Assembly: GCA_034180045.1 (NCBI GenBank)
Contig: JAXFOY010000009.1
Location: 105,494-169,493 of the forward strand
DNA: 64,000 bases
DNA from: Eubacterium_B sp034180045
GTDB lineage: Bacteria > Bacillota > Clostridia > Peptostreptococcales > Anaerovoracaceae
Reading direction: 5' to 3'
Below are positions 34,214 through 43,035 of this stretch, piece by piece. Below the pieces are notes generated by a model, which searched no databases, had not been told where the DNA came from, and worked only from the letters and a program-made list of their open reading frames with translations. The translations under genes and the position numbers were made by a program. Each line of letters starts with the position of its first letter. The first letter of the stretch is position 1.

Positions 34214-35197
34214 TTATTTTAGACCGAGTCCGAAGTTATCTTTAACTCTCTTCATCGTTCTTTCTGCAATTGCATTTGCTCTTTCGGCTCCGTCCTTTAG
34301 TATTTCAATAAGTTCATCAGAGTGGCGTATTTCTTCGAATCTTTCTTTTATCGGAGACAGTGCTGAAACCGTGATTTCTACAAGATCTTTTTTGAAATCA
34401 CCGTAGCCTTTGCCTTCATATTTTCTTTCGAGTTCAGAAATTGACATGCCGGATAGAACGCTATAAATATTTAGCAGGTTGCTGACTCCGGGCTTGTTTT
34501 CCACATCAAAGCGAATGACACCCTCGGAATCTGTAGTTGCTTTCATGATGGATTTTTTGATTTTATTTGCATCGTCCAAAAGGGAAATTCTGCTGTGTAC
34601 ATTTGCTGCTGATTTGCTCATCTTCTGGGTAGGTTCATCCAGAGCCATTATTCTTGCACCTTCCTTCATAAATCTGCCATCCGGAATTACAAAGGTTTTC
34701 TTTCTGGTATTATTTACCCTTGTTGCAATATTGCGACACAGTTCTATGTGCTGTTTTTGATCATTTCCCACAGGGACAACATCCGTATCGTAAAGCAAAA
34801 TATCGGCAGCCATAAGAACAGGGTACATCAAAAGCCCCGCAGGTGCGGACTCTTTGTTTTGGCTCTTAGATTTGAACTGGGTCATACGATAAAGCTCACC
34901 TGTATATGAATTACATGTTAATATCCATGAAAGTTCGGTGTGTGCCGGAACATCTGACTGTACGAAAACTATGGAACGCTTCGGATCGACTCCTATGGCA
35001 AGATAAAGTGCTGCCACATCAAGAATATGCTCCCTAAGCTCCTTTGGGTTCTGCTCTACAGTAATAGCGTGCTGATCCACTATGCAGTAAAGACATTCAT
35101 GGTCATCCTGCAATTCTACAAATTGACGGAGCGCACCTAAATAATTTCCCAAATGTATGTTTCCTGTAGGCTGAACTCCGGAAAAAACTCTTTTCAT
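34214..35197 (-). CDS. trpS: Tryptophanyl-tRNA synthetase
   Basis: Class I synthetase, 327 residues. The HIGH motif is HLGN in PTGNIHLGNYLG near residue 15, and KMSKS is present in PTQKMSKSAANVHS near 194. Tryptophan pocket regions DQHAITV and PVGNDQKQHIELCRNIA are typical. There is no T-box upstream; instead a short inverted repeat covers the promoter and start (see the repeat entry). AGAGG precedes the start by about 10 bases. Confidence 0.95.
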   Translation of the reverse strand: MKRVFSGVQPTGNIHLGNYLGALRQFVELQDDHECLYCIVDQHAITVEQNPKELREHILDVAALYLAIGVDPKRSIVFVQSDVPAHTELSWILTCNSYTGELYRMTQFKSKSQNKESAPAGLLMYPVLMAADILLYDTDVVPVGNDQKQHIELCRNIATRVNNTRKKTFVIPDGRFMKEGARIMALDEPTQKMSKSAANVHSRISLLDDANKIKKSIMKATTDSEGVIRFDVENKPGVSNLLNIYSVLSGMSISELERKYEGKGYGDFKKDLVEITVSALSPIKERFEEIRHSDELIEILKDGAERANAIAERTMKRVKDNFGLGLK

Positions 35198-35244
35198 GTG
35201 ATAAAATGCCTCTTTTCTTTTTAATCATAACTACTTTATCACAT
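35196..35244. repeat. 10-bp inverted repeat over trpS promoter and start codon
   Basis: Arms ATGTGATAAA (35196-35205) and TTTATCACAT (35235-35244) are perfect complements. One arm covers the trpS start codon, the other its -10 box, a possible operator. Confidence 0.5.
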
Positions 35245-35261
35245 TGCGCACACATAGTCAA
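35233..35261 (-). promoter_or_regulatory. trpS promoter
   Basis: Minus strand TTGACT, 17-base spacer, TAAAGT. Its -35 lies back to back with that of the divergent gene. Confidence 0.6.
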
Positions 35262-35262
35262 T

Positions 35263-35291
35263 TTGACACATTGCCATAATGATGATAACCT
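35263..35291 (+). promoter_or_regulatory. Acyl-CoA synthetase gene promoter
   Basis: TTGACA, 17-base spacer, TAACCT; the -35 is perfect, the -10 weaker. Confidence 0.5.
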
Positions 35292-35328
35292 TAATATGTA
35301 CGACAATTTCGTGAGGAGACATTATTAA

Positions 35329-37071
35329 ATGAAAAGAGAAATTAACCGTCACTTGGAGAAAAAATTCAAGGAATTTACAGATTTAAGAGAACTGATTAAA
35401 ACTTCTGCGGAGAAATATCCGGATAGAATTGCTTATGTTACAAAAGTAAGAAACGGCAGTAAAGATGTAAGCTATATAAATACTACATACACCATGCTTC
35501 AAAATGAGATAAACGCTCTCGGTTCGGCTATGTGGGAAATGGGATATAGCGGTTCAAGAGTAGCGATAATAGGTGAGAACAGTTACCACTGGTGTTTATC
35601 ATATTTTGCGGTATCATGCGGACTTGGAATTGTAGTTCCTCTTGATAAGATGCTTCAAAAGGAAGAAATCAAAGGACTATTGAAACGAAGTGAATGTACA
35701 GCAATCTTCTGTGACAAAAAACATTATGATGAGATAAGGGAAATCATGGAAGAGGGAGAAACATCGCTCAAGCTGATTATAGGAATTGATTTTGTTCCCG
35801 AAGATGGAAGCTGCATACATGAACTGCTGGATAGAGGTATGGAACTTTTAGATAGCGGATACAGCGAATACACTGAGGCTCACATCGACAGAGAAGCACT
35901 TGCTTTTTTGCTGTTTACATCGGGAACAACCTCTGCATCAAAGGCGGTAATGCTGTCTCATAGAAATTTGATGTCAGTAAACTACAATATGAATTTAGAA
36001 GAAGAGTTTTTCCCTGATGACGTAAATATGATGATTCTTCCGCTTCACCATATCTATGGAATGTCGGGAATGATAACCTTCATATCTCAAGGTATGAAAA
36101 ATGTTTTCTTTGACGGATTAAAATATATTTTAATCAACATGAAGGAATACAAGGTTTCAGTTTTGATGACAGTTCCGCTCTTGCTCGAAAACATGTATCG
36201 CAAGATAATGAAGGCTATAGAAAAGCAAGGTATGAGCGGCAAGATAAATAAAGCGCTAAAAATATGTGCCATATCGGAAAAGTTCGGTATCAATATAAGG
36301 CGCAGAGTTTTTAAGGCTATAATTGATCAACTTGGCGGAAACATCAGGTTTATTATCAATGGAGCAGCGGCTCTTGATCCTGTAGTTGCAGAGGGAATGA
36401 ACAATTTCGGAATTTTGACCGTGCAGGGATATGGACTTACGGAATCTTCTCCAACTATTGCCAGTGAGTCGTATAGACATCGTAAACCGGGCTCTGTAGG
36501 TAAGCTTATGCCTTTTGTCGAGGGTAAGATAGTAGATGCCGACGAAAATGGCATCGGAGAACTTATGGTTCGCGGTGATAATGTAATGATGGGGTACTAT
36601 AACGATGAGCAGTCAACCAATGAAGTTATAGAAGACGGATGGCTTCATACCGGTGACCTGGCTCGTTTTGACAAAGACGATTACCTTTGGATTACAGGCA
36701 GGAAGAAGAACGTTATAGTAATGAAGAACGGTAAAAACGTATTCCCTGAAGAAATTGAAAATATGGTAGGTCTTTTGCCATATGTTGATGAGTGTATGCT
36801 TTTCTCCAGAAACAAGTCAAACGATGTAGTTTTATGGATAAAAGTCGTCTACAACAAAGAATACCTTGAAGATAATAATTTGACAGTTGAAGAACTTGAG
36901 AAACAGTTTGACAATGATTTGAGCAAGATAAACGAATCCATGCCGGCTTACAAGATGGTTAAGCGATTCTTTTTATCAGATAGACCGACAATTAAAACAA
37001 CCACCCAGAAAACAAAGAGAAAGCTTGAACTTGAGCAGATTGAGCAAGAACTTTCTGAAAAGGATATTTAG
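35329..37071 (+). CDS. AMP-dependent acyl-CoA synthetase/ligase family protein
   Basis: A 580-residue ANL-superfamily adenylating enzyme, probably a long-chain acyl-CoA synthetase. The AMP loop is LLFTSGTTSASKAVMLSHRN near residue 202, where the usual TGxPKG reads TSASKA. Later motifs are present: VQGYGLTESSP, GWLHTGDLARFDKDDYLWITGRKKN and a C-terminal catalytic lysine in TTQKTKRK. GAGGAG precedes the start. It is convergent with no neighbour and followed by the NfeD-slipin pair 21 bases later. Substrate chain length cannot be judged. Confidence 0.85.
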   Translation: MKREINRHLEKKFKEFTDLRELIKTSAEKYPDRIAYVTKVRNGSKDVSYINTTYTMLQNEINALGSAMWEMGYSGSRVAIIGENSYHWCLSYFAVSCGLGIVVPLDKMLQKEEIKGLLKRSECTAIFCDKKHYDEIREIMEEGETSLKLIIGIDFVPEDGSCIHELLDRGMELLDSGYSEYTEAHIDREALAFLLFTSGTTSASKAVMLSHRNLMSVNYNMNLEEEFFPDDVNMMILPLHHIYGMSGMITFISQGMKNVFFDGLKYILINMKEYKVSVLMTVPLLLENMYRKIMKAIEKQGMSGKINKALKICAISEKFGINIRRRVFKAIIDQLGGNIRFIINGAAALDPVVAEGMNNFGILTVQGYGLTESSPTIASESYRHRKPGSVGKLMPFVEGKIVDADENGIGELMVRGDNVMMGYYNDEQSTNEVIEDGWLHTGDLARFDKDDYLWITGRKKNVIVMKNGKNVFPEEIENMVGLLPYVDECMLFSRNKSNDVVLWIKVVYNKEYLEDNNLTVEELEKQFDNDLSKINESMPAYKMVKRFFLSDRPTIKTTTQKTKRKLELEQIEQELSEKDI

Positions 37072-37092
37072 TATTAAAGAATGGAGGTGTTC

Positions 37093-37551
37093 ATGGACTT
37101 TATACTTGATTCAACGGTAAATCAAGCTCTTTTGTGGCTGATTATCGCAGTGGTATTTACAATTATTGAAGCATTAACTTTAGGGCTGACAACTATATGG
37201 TTTGCGGGAGGTAGTATAGTCGCACTGATTGCAAGTCTTCTGGGAGCAAATGTTTGGATACAGATTGCGCTGTTTTTGACAGTTTCGATTTTATTGCTGG
37301 CTTTAACCAGGAAAATTTTTGTCAAAAAGCTAAAAACAGGTGAGTTTTCTACAAATGCAATGACTTTGATAGGAAAGCGCGGAAAGGCTATATCAGACAT
37401 TGAATTTGACGGTTTAGGGCGTGTTAAACTGGGCGCGCAGGAATGGAGTGCCGTGCCGGAAGATGAAAACGCCGTAATTAAAGCGGGCACGGATGTAGAA
37501 GTTTTGGAAATAGAAGGAGTTAAAGTTATTGTAAGAGAGTTAAAAAAATAG
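37093..37551 (+). CDS. NfeD-family membrane protein
   Basis: A 152-residue short NfeD protein: three to four transmembrane helices (about residues 8-75) and a C-terminal OB-fold domain (LIGKRGKAISDIEFDGLGRVKLGAQEWSA begins near 91). NfeD proteins partner with SPFH proteins in membrane microdomains; the slipin gene follows 9 bases later. The start is ATG 37093, 5 bases after GGAGG; the ATG at 37081 is part of that ribosome site. Confidence 0.88.
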   Translation: MDFILDSTVNQALLWLIIAVVFTIIEALTLGLTTIWFAGGSIVALIASLLGANVWIQIALFLTVSILLLALTRKIFVKKLKTGEFSTNAMTLIGKRGKAISDIEFDGLGRVKLGAQEWSAVPEDENAVIKAGTDVEVLEIEGVKVIVRELKK

Positions 37552-37560
37552 GAGGATTCT

Positions 37561-38490
37561 ATGGTAGAGGTAATAAAAATTATAATAGGTATTGTTTTGG
37601 TTTTGATTGCCATAGGTGTTTTGGCAAGCAATATCAGAATCGTACCTCAGGCTAAATCATATGTAATTGAGCGTCTTGGAGCATATCACCAGACATGGCA
37701 GGTGGGACTTCATTTCAAAATTCCTCTAATCGATAAGATTGCAAGAAAGGTATCATTAAAAGAAAAAGTTATAGATTTTCCACCTCAGCCGGTTATAACA
37801 AAAGATAATGTAACCATGGAAATTGATACGGTTATATATTTTCAAATTACGGACCCTAAGCTTTTTGCTTACGGTGTTGAAAGTCCAATTAGCGCTATCG
37901 AAAATTTGACGGCTACTACTTTAAGAAATATAATAGGTGATTTGGAACTTGATGAGTCGCTTACAAGCAGAGAGACTATTAATTCAAAGATAAGAGTTGT
38001 CCTTGATGAAGCTACCGATCCTTGGGGCATCAAAATTAATCGTGTTGAAGTAAAGAATATTACACCTCCGGGAGACATCCAAAGAGCGATGGAAAAGCAG
38101 ATGAGAGCAGAGCGTGAGCGTCGAGAAGCTATCATAAGAGCAGAAGGTGAAAAGAAATCTGCGGTGCTTACGGCAGAAGGAAATAAGCAGGCTACAATCC
38201 TTGAGGCAGAGGCAAAAAAGGAAGCGACAATCCTGGAAGCCGAGGCGAAGAAACAGGCTGCCATTCGTGCGGCAGAGGGTGAAGCCGAGGCAATTAAGAT
38301 GGTACAGCAGGCTACAGCTGACGGTATCAGAATGCTGGTAGAGTCGGCACCAAACAAGGAAGTTATCGCACTTAAGAGTTTGGATTCCTTTGTTAAGGCG
38401 GCTGACGGTCAGGCGACAAAGATTATCATTCCTTCTGAGATTGCAAGCGTTGCAGGGCTGGCTTCATCCATTAAGGAGTTAACCAAGTAA
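37561..38490 (+). CDS. SPFH-domain protein (paraslipin/stomatin-like)
   Basis: A 309-residue membrane-associated scaffold: N-terminal helix (residues 5-23), SPFH/PHB domain (VPQAKSYVIERLGAYHQTWQVG through TLRNIIGDLELDESLTSRE), then an alanine/glutamate/lysine-rich coiled coil (residues 185-245) in which ATILEAEAKK occurs twice in tandem. It is paired with the NfeD gene, a widely conserved couple that organises membrane domains. The start follows AGGAGG. Confidence 0.9.
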   Translation: MVEVIKIIIGIVLVLIAIGVLASNIRIVPQAKSYVIERLGAYHQTWQVGLHFKIPLIDKIARKVSLKEKVIDFPPQPVITKDNVTMEIDTVIYFQITDPKLFAYGVESPISAIENLTATTLRNIIGDLELDESLTSRETINSKIRVVLDEATDPWGIKINRVEVKNITPPGDIQRAMEKQMRAERERREAIIRAEGEKKSAVLTAEGNKQATILEAEAKKEATILEAEAKKQAAIRAAEGEAEAIKMVQQATADGIRMLVESAPNKEVIALKSLDSFVKAADGQATKIIIPSEIASVAGLASSIKELTK

Positions 38491-38509
38491 GGGCGCAAAG
38501 GAATTAAGA

Positions 38510-38542
38510 GCACTTCAAGCAAAATGCCTGAGGTGCTTTTTT
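38510..38542 (+). terminator. Terminator of the NfeD-slipin operon
   Basis: 8-bp stem GCACTTCA/TGAGGTGC, 11-base loop, T6. Confidence 0.8.
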
Positions 38543-38584
38543 AATGGGTGTTCTATCATTTCATTGTGAGTTCCTTTTTGCTTA

Positions 38585-38612
38585 GATGTAAAACTTTTGA
38601 TTGTTTTACATC
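38585..38612. repeat. Palindrome upstream of the lipoprotein gene (operator candidate)
   Basis: Perfect 10-bp arms GATGTAAAAC (38585-38594) and GTTTTACATC (38603-38612) with 8-base spacer. No T-run follows on either strand, so it is not a terminator. It overlaps a possible -35 TTGTTT (38601-38606) with TACAAT 17 bases on (38624-38629). Confidence 0.6.
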
Positions 38613-38705
38613 ATGAAAATCATTACAATGATAGTGGTTAATCATAAGATAAAATACCAGTTAGTGCAACATTCTTTAAGGCAGGAGTTTACCGGGAGGA
38701 AGAGA

Positions 38706-39788
38706 ATGAAAAAGAAATTAATTTTATTAATATGTTGTATATTTGCCATAGGTGTGGTAACCGGTTGCGGAAGTGAGAGTGGGAACAGCTCTTACACTGA
38801 GGCACCTAAAGACTACAAATCCGAGCTTAGCTATAATGAAAGCAAAATTGCCGAGGTTGAAAAGGAATATGAAAAAAGATACCCAAAAGAGTATAAAGTG
38901 CTAAAAGAAGAGTATGATTTAAGTGTAGAAAATATGACCAAAATAGGTCTTAAATTCAGAGATGCTGTAGCAGCTCTTGAGATGTCCGACCTCCAAGGGG
39001 AAATCTTAGAATCGGATAATATTTTCAGAAACCCCAATAAAGGCAGCTTAAAAGAAAGTATATTTTTTGGCTTAGATAGAACCCATATGGATACATATGG
39101 TTACGATGGAAAGGGTGATTATGAATATTATTTTGTTCCGACTTTGAATCTTAAAGCTGAGAAAGATGGTAGCTTCGGTAAATCTTTAAGCTATAGATCC
39201 GGGATTTCATCGGCAGGCGATTTTGGAGATTTTAACGCTATCAAAAAGTTAAAAGGTCAAACTCAAGAGGGTATTTTAGATGATATGAAGATGGGAGATC
39301 AAGATTATAAAAACAATGTATACGTTTTGAAGCCATTTTGGTTGATTCACACAGGCATGCACGAAGGGGAAAAGTTCTATAAGAATGTGATGGATGACAA
39401 AAAGAAGGCTAAGCTGACAGTCGAAGATGTTGAAGAAATATCTTTAGATTTATATAATGCAAAAGATGTAGGAGCACTTAGGACTAAACTCAAGATTGAA
39501 GTAGACGGATTCAAACCATATATTCAAGATTCTATAATGATATTCCCTAAACATGATATAGATGTTCTAAATAAAAACTCCAAGTATGGACTTGACTTCA
39601 CAACCTATGGAATTGTCTATGAAGAAGGAACTAAGGATGAGAAGCTTGACAAAGTATATAAACTAAGAGAGTTATGTATAGCCCATACTTTTAAGATGAA
39701 AGATGACAAGATGGAGCATAGAAAGGCTTTTGATACCATATACGAAATGCGAGCTGAAATGGGTAAGATACCTTCGGAATCATATTAA
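38706..39788 (+). CDS. Putative lipoprotein of unknown function
   Basis: A 360-residue lipoprotein: signal peptide with lipobox VTGC (Cys about residue 21), then a Ser/Gly linker, a charged helical region (YNESKIAEVEKEYEKRYPKEYK) and a large soluble domain I do not recognise. It would be lipid-anchored on the outer face. The start is ATG 38706, 5 bases after GGGAGGA; the open frame from 38601 has no ribosome site. It is a single-gene unit between a palindromic operator-like element and a terminator, which suggests its own regulation. Confidence 0.75.
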   Translation: MKKKLILLICCIFAIGVVTGCGSESGNSSYTEAPKDYKSELSYNESKIAEVEKEYEKRYPKEYKVLKEEYDLSVENMTKIGLKFRDAVAALEMSDLQGEILESDNIFRNPNKGSLKESIFFGLDRTHMDTYGYDGKGDYEYYFVPTLNLKAEKDGSFGKSLSYRSGISSAGDFGDFNAIKKLKGQTQEGILDDMKMGDQDYKNNVYVLKPFWLIHTGMHEGEKFYKNVMDDKKKAKLTVEDVEEISLDLYNAKDVGALRTKLKIEVDGFKPYIQDSIMIFPKHDIDVLNKNSKYGLDFTTYGIVYEEGTKDEKLDKVYKLRELCIAHTFKMKDDKMEHRKAFDTIYEMRAEMGKIPSESY

Positions 39789-39858
39789 GCCTTGCAAGTG
39801 AATAATTTATAACAGTACTGAGTGAAGAAATTTCTTTGCAAGGTCTCAAAGTGTAGAT

Positions 39859-39897
39859 AAAGGTTTCTGCCTTGGACTAAGGGCAGAGACCTTTTTT
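39859..39897 (+). terminator. Terminator of the lipoprotein gene
   Basis: Imperfect stem AAGGTTTCTGCCT / AGGGCAGAGACCTT followed by T6. Confidence 0.8.
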
Positions 39898-39945
39898 ATG
39901 CTCCCCTTGTATAAATATGAAAAAAGCATGAACTTTATCATAGTT

Positions 39946-39975
39946 TCGACAAATGGGTGGTAAAAATGATATAAT
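39946..39975 (+). promoter_or_regulatory. Promoter upstream of the two-helix membrane protein
   Basis: TCGACA, 18-base spacer, TATAAT, about 50 bases before the gene. Confidence 0.5.
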
Positions 39976-40020
39976 ATTTGATGAGAAGGACTTAGCGGGA
40001 TAAATTTTTAATGAAAATAG

Positions 40021-40569
40021 GTGAATATGAAAAGGTATAAATTTATAGCAGCAAGCTCCAATACAGAAATGATTATGGGATTGAGCTATCCCGCAGCAAT
40101 AGGATTTCCTATGTTAGCAATACGTTTAGCAGTGTTTTATCTGGGACTTGATGAGTTTTTTAAGTCTCGTCCGATATTGGTAATATTGATAACGGGCGGT
40201 GTTCTCTATTGTAGCTATATATTAATCCGAACTATACAAAAAAGCTTAACGAAATTTTATGTGGTGGAGCTGGAGGACAGTAATATTAATATTACAGAAG
40301 ATGGTGAGGAAATAATGTCGGGGAAGGTTATGTTCTGTGACATTAATAATAGAATAAGAGGTTCGGTAAAAGCTGCAAGCTTAGACATATATACAGAAAA
40401 TGACAAGATAACTCTTCGAAGCGTAGCCAAAGAATATAAAACTGTTACAGGGGTCACACGCCATAACATGTTTGGAACAGCTGATGAATCAGATATTGAT
40501 ACTCTGCTGTCTTTAGGGAAAGAGATAAATAGCATCATTGGGGAACACGAGCAGGGTGATGAAGCATAA
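40021..40569 (+). CDS. Hypothetical membrane protein
   Basis: A protein of about 182 residues (GTG 40021, or 180 from ATG 40027; neither has a good ribosome site). Two hydrophobic helices (about residues 18-40 and 50-66) are followed by a cytoplasmic domain of about 110 residues (VVELEDSNINITEDGEEIMSG, VMFCDINNRIRGSVKAASLDIY) that looks like a PH/bacterial-PH-type barrel, though I cannot prove this. It precedes the DMT transporter by 38 bases and may be co-transcribed. The function is unknown. Confidence 0.6.
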   Translation: MNMKRYKFIAASSNTEMIMGLSYPAAIGFPMLAIRLAVFYLGLDEFFKSRPILVILITGGVLYCSYILIRTIQKSLTKFYVVELEDSNINITEDGEEIMSGKVMFCDINNRIRGSVKAASLDIYTENDKITLRSVAKEYKTVTGVTRHNMFGTADESDIDTLLSLGKEINSIIGEHEQGDEA

Positions 40570-40607
40570 ATGTGTTCCGGAATTTTAACAGATTATAGGT
40601 AAAAAAT

Positions 40608-41663
40608 ATGAGTCAGAACAAAAAGTTGATAGCAGTTATATTTGCTCTGTTGGCAGCAGTTTTCTATGCAATTAATACACCGGTTTCAAAAATCTTACTG
40701 GACAATGTAGGACCAACATCTATGGCGGCATTTCTATATCTTGGCGCGGGTATAGGAGTCGGCATCATGTATATGTTTCATTTTCGAAATGAAAGCGGTG
40801 AAGACCGTTTAGGAATAAAGGATCTTCCTTATACCTTAGGGATGATAGTGCTGGATGTGGCGGCGCCTATATTCTTAATGCTGGGAATCAAGAACGGCTC
40901 GGCTTCCAATGCTTCCTTACTCGGTAATTTTGAGATTGTTGTAACTACGCTGATTGCGTTGTTTATATTTGGTGAAAAGATAACAGCTAAGCTTTGGTGC
41001 GGAATCAGCTTTATTTTCGCTTCAAGCATATTTTTATCATTGGAAGGCGCCGAAAGCTTTCGGTTTTCACTCGGCTCACTATTTGTATTCTTGGCAACTT
41101 GCTGTTGGGGACTGGAAAATAACTGCACAAGAAAAATATCTGATAAGAGTACCCATGAAATTGTCTTGCTAAAAGGGATTTTTTCCGGATGTGGAGCTTT
41201 AATAGTTGCAATTATCGCAGGAGAGAAAATGCCGGAGATTAGATTTATTATTTTTGCTATGCTCCTAGGTTTTATAGCATACGGTCTCAGCATATTCCTA
41301 TATATAAAAGCCCAAAAGGAGTTAGGAGCAGCTAAAACCAGTGCTTACTACGCCATAGCTCCATTTATTGGAGCCTTTATTGCTTTTGTTATTAACGACG
41401 AAAGACTGGAACCTGTATACTTCATAGGACTTGCTTTAATGATAGTCGGCACAATTTTTGTTGTCTATGATACATTATCAAAACAGCATACTCATGAACA
41501 TAAGCATGTGATTGTTCACAGCCATGATGGAGTAAGTCATTCACATATAATTGAGCATAGTCATGAGCATAGCCATTTTATCTCGGAGGAAAAGCATAAG
41601 CACTATCATGGCGACTATATAAAGAACAAAGAACATATAATGGAACATAAAGTAAGATTATAA
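40608..41663 (+). CDS. EamA/DMT-family transporter with histidine-rich C-terminal tail
   Basis: A 351-residue member of the drug/metabolite transporter superfamily: ten hydrophobic segments in two EamA repeats (about residues 6-140 and 150-290; ATCCWGLENNCTRKISDKS marks the second). The last about 60 residues form a hydrophilic tail with 17 histidines (HTHEHKH, HSHDGVSHSH, HSHEHSH, HKHYH). Such tails bind Ni, Zn or Co in other transporters, so metal export or metal-gated transport is plausible, but the substrate is inferred only. A terminator follows at 41784. Confidence 0.82.
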   Translation: MSQNKKLIAVIFALLAAVFYAINTPVSKILLDNVGPTSMAAFLYLGAGIGVGIMYMFHFRNESGEDRLGIKDLPYTLGMIVLDVAAPIFLMLGIKNGSASNASLLGNFEIVVTTLIALFIFGEKITAKLWCGISFIFASSIFLSLEGAESFRFSLGSLFVFLATCCWGLENNCTRKISDKSTHEIVLLKGIFSGCGALIVAIIAGEKMPEIRFIIFAMLLGFIAYGLSIFLYIKAQKELGAAKTSAYYAIAPFIGAFIAFVINDERLEPVYFIGLALMIVGTIFVVYDTLSKQHTHEHKHVIVHSHDGVSHSHIIEHSHEHSHFISEEKHKHYHGDYIKNKEHIMEHKVRL

Positions 41664-41783
41664 AAATCTGTATCAGCTATTATGTATGTTTGGAATAGCC
41701 GGTGAAAGCGACAGGTCAAGAACTGATTGAATCTACGGATTGGAATTAATCGAAGAAAAACAAAAAAGATTTGATATACACAA

Positions 41784-41836
41784 AAAACAGGAAGATTTGC
41801 TATACGTCAAAATGTATAGACTCTCCTGTTTTTTAT
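41784..41836 (+). terminator. Terminator of the DMT transporter gene
   Basis: Stem AAAACAGGA/TCCTGTTTT with inner CTATAC/GTATAG, then a T-rich tail. The rest of the 382-base gap to tadZ holds only the promoter region. Confidence 0.75.
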
Positions 41837-41960
41837 TTTTAACTAGGATTGCGTCTTGATAAATCATGGACGGAAAAGTCCTCTGATATCACGGCGAGAT
41901 TTTTTACCCATACGATAATTTAGAGTGCCATAAGTACTCCATGGTCATTTTCGGATATGG

Positions 41961-41993
41961 AACATTTATTTTGGAAAAAATTTCCAAAATGTT
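41961..41993. repeat. Inverted repeat just upstream of the tad promoter
   Basis: TTTTGGAAA (41969-41977)/TTTCCAAAA (41981-41989), extended by AACA/TGTT with a 4-base bulge. It ends 1 base before the -35. Confidence 0.55.
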
Positions 41994-41994
41994 A

Positions 41995-42023
41995 TTGACG
42001 GTCTATGGGGAAAGTATTAGACT
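41995..42023 (+). promoter_or_regulatory. Promoter of the Tad pilus operon
   Basis: TTGACG, 17-base spacer, TAGACT, 22 bases before tadZ; the palindrome at 41961-41993 abuts it. Confidence 0.6.
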
Positions 42024-42045
42024 TTCTTCAAGGAGATGGAAATAA

Positions 42046-43035
42046 ATGGAAAACATGCAGATATACATAAAGCATCCCAATCAGTCGTTTGGGCAGAGGA
42101 TTGCCAGAAGTTTTTCTATGTGCGATTTTGTGGATGTACACTTCGGTGACGGCACTCAGTTGGACTGCGACAGATGTATTGTAATCTCATTTGATGAAAA
42201 CGACAGAAACATCTACGAGCGTTTTGCAAGACTTACTTTAGATGAATCAGAAGAACAGATTTCAGAAGAAATTAATATTATATATTTTTTTACAAGTGCA
42301 AGGCATATCGTAAATAAGTTGAAATATATATACGGATATATAGATAATTTAGAAAATGTGAGGGAATCATCTTGTAAGCTCATCAGCTTGGTATCGGAGA
42401 GAGGAGGAAGCGGAACTACTACTGCTGCCATTGCACTAACAAATATATTAGATTCAAGATTCATCGTTAAGGCGGCATATTTGAGCCTTTCTGCATTTAA
42501 CTTCAAAGCTATGGAACTACTGGGATTGAGTTCGGATAATAATGATTCTTCCATCACTGAATTCATATACTCGCTTAAAGCAAGAGAAGATACGAAATTG
42601 GACGATTTTTTGAAAGTAAGTCACGGTATTTTGCATTTTCCTATATCTTCAATGAATATGCGCATTAGTGATTTAGACGGCAGCCTTATCGATAAAATTG
42701 CAAAACTGCTTTCTTCACGAGGTGTTGAATATTTGGTAATTGATATAGGCAGTAATTTAAGCAAACAAGCTAATGAGGTACTTGAAAAGTCGAATAAAAT
42801 TATTATGATAAACAGCCCGCATCTGGAAAAATATATGGGAGATAAAGCCGAGACTTTCAAGCTGATTGTCGACATTAACGGCGATGCGGATGTTTCAGAT
42901 ATTGAGCCAAATAGGCATATTATTTCATTTTGTAATAAAATCGAGCTTAAAAGCTTTGATGAGGAATATGGCTTTGAACTTGAGAAATTTCTGGAGCAAG
43001 TAGTTGACTCAGGAGAAATAACATATGAACTTTGA
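42046..43035 (+). CDS. TadZ/CpaE-like pilus localisation ATPase-fold protein
   Basis: A 329-residue protein: N-terminal receiver-like region (residues 1-105) and a MinD/ParA-like domain. The P-loop reads SERGGSGTTTAAIAL (near residue 123), where the usual KGGxGKT lysine is threonine, a change often seen in CpaE/TadZ proteins. A VIDIGSNLSKQ strand (near 234) matches the switch II region. TadZ places the pilus machine at a pole or site. The start follows AAGGAGATGG. It overlaps tadA by 11 bases and is first in the operon. Confidence 0.75.
   Translation: MENMQIYIKHPNQSFGQRIARSFSMCDFVDVHFGDGTQLDCDRCIVISFDENDRNIYERFARLTLDESEEQISEEINIIYFFTSARHIVNKLKYIYGYIDNLENVRESSCKLISLVSERGGSGTTTAAIALTNILDSRFIVKAAYLSLSAFNFKAMELLGLSSDNNDSSITEFIYSLKAREDTKLDDFLKVSHGILHFPISSMNMRISDLDGSLIDKIAKLLSSRGVEYLVIDIGSNLSKQANEVLEKSNKIIMINSPHLEKYMGDKAETFKLIVDINGDADVSDIEPNRHIISFCNKIELKSFDEEYGFELEKFLEQVVDSGEITYEL

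Noticed and set aside
38147..38341. Arginine-rich 64-residue frame in the slipin gene
   Set aside because: It is a shifted frame of the Glu/Ala/Lys coiled coil of the SPFH protein.
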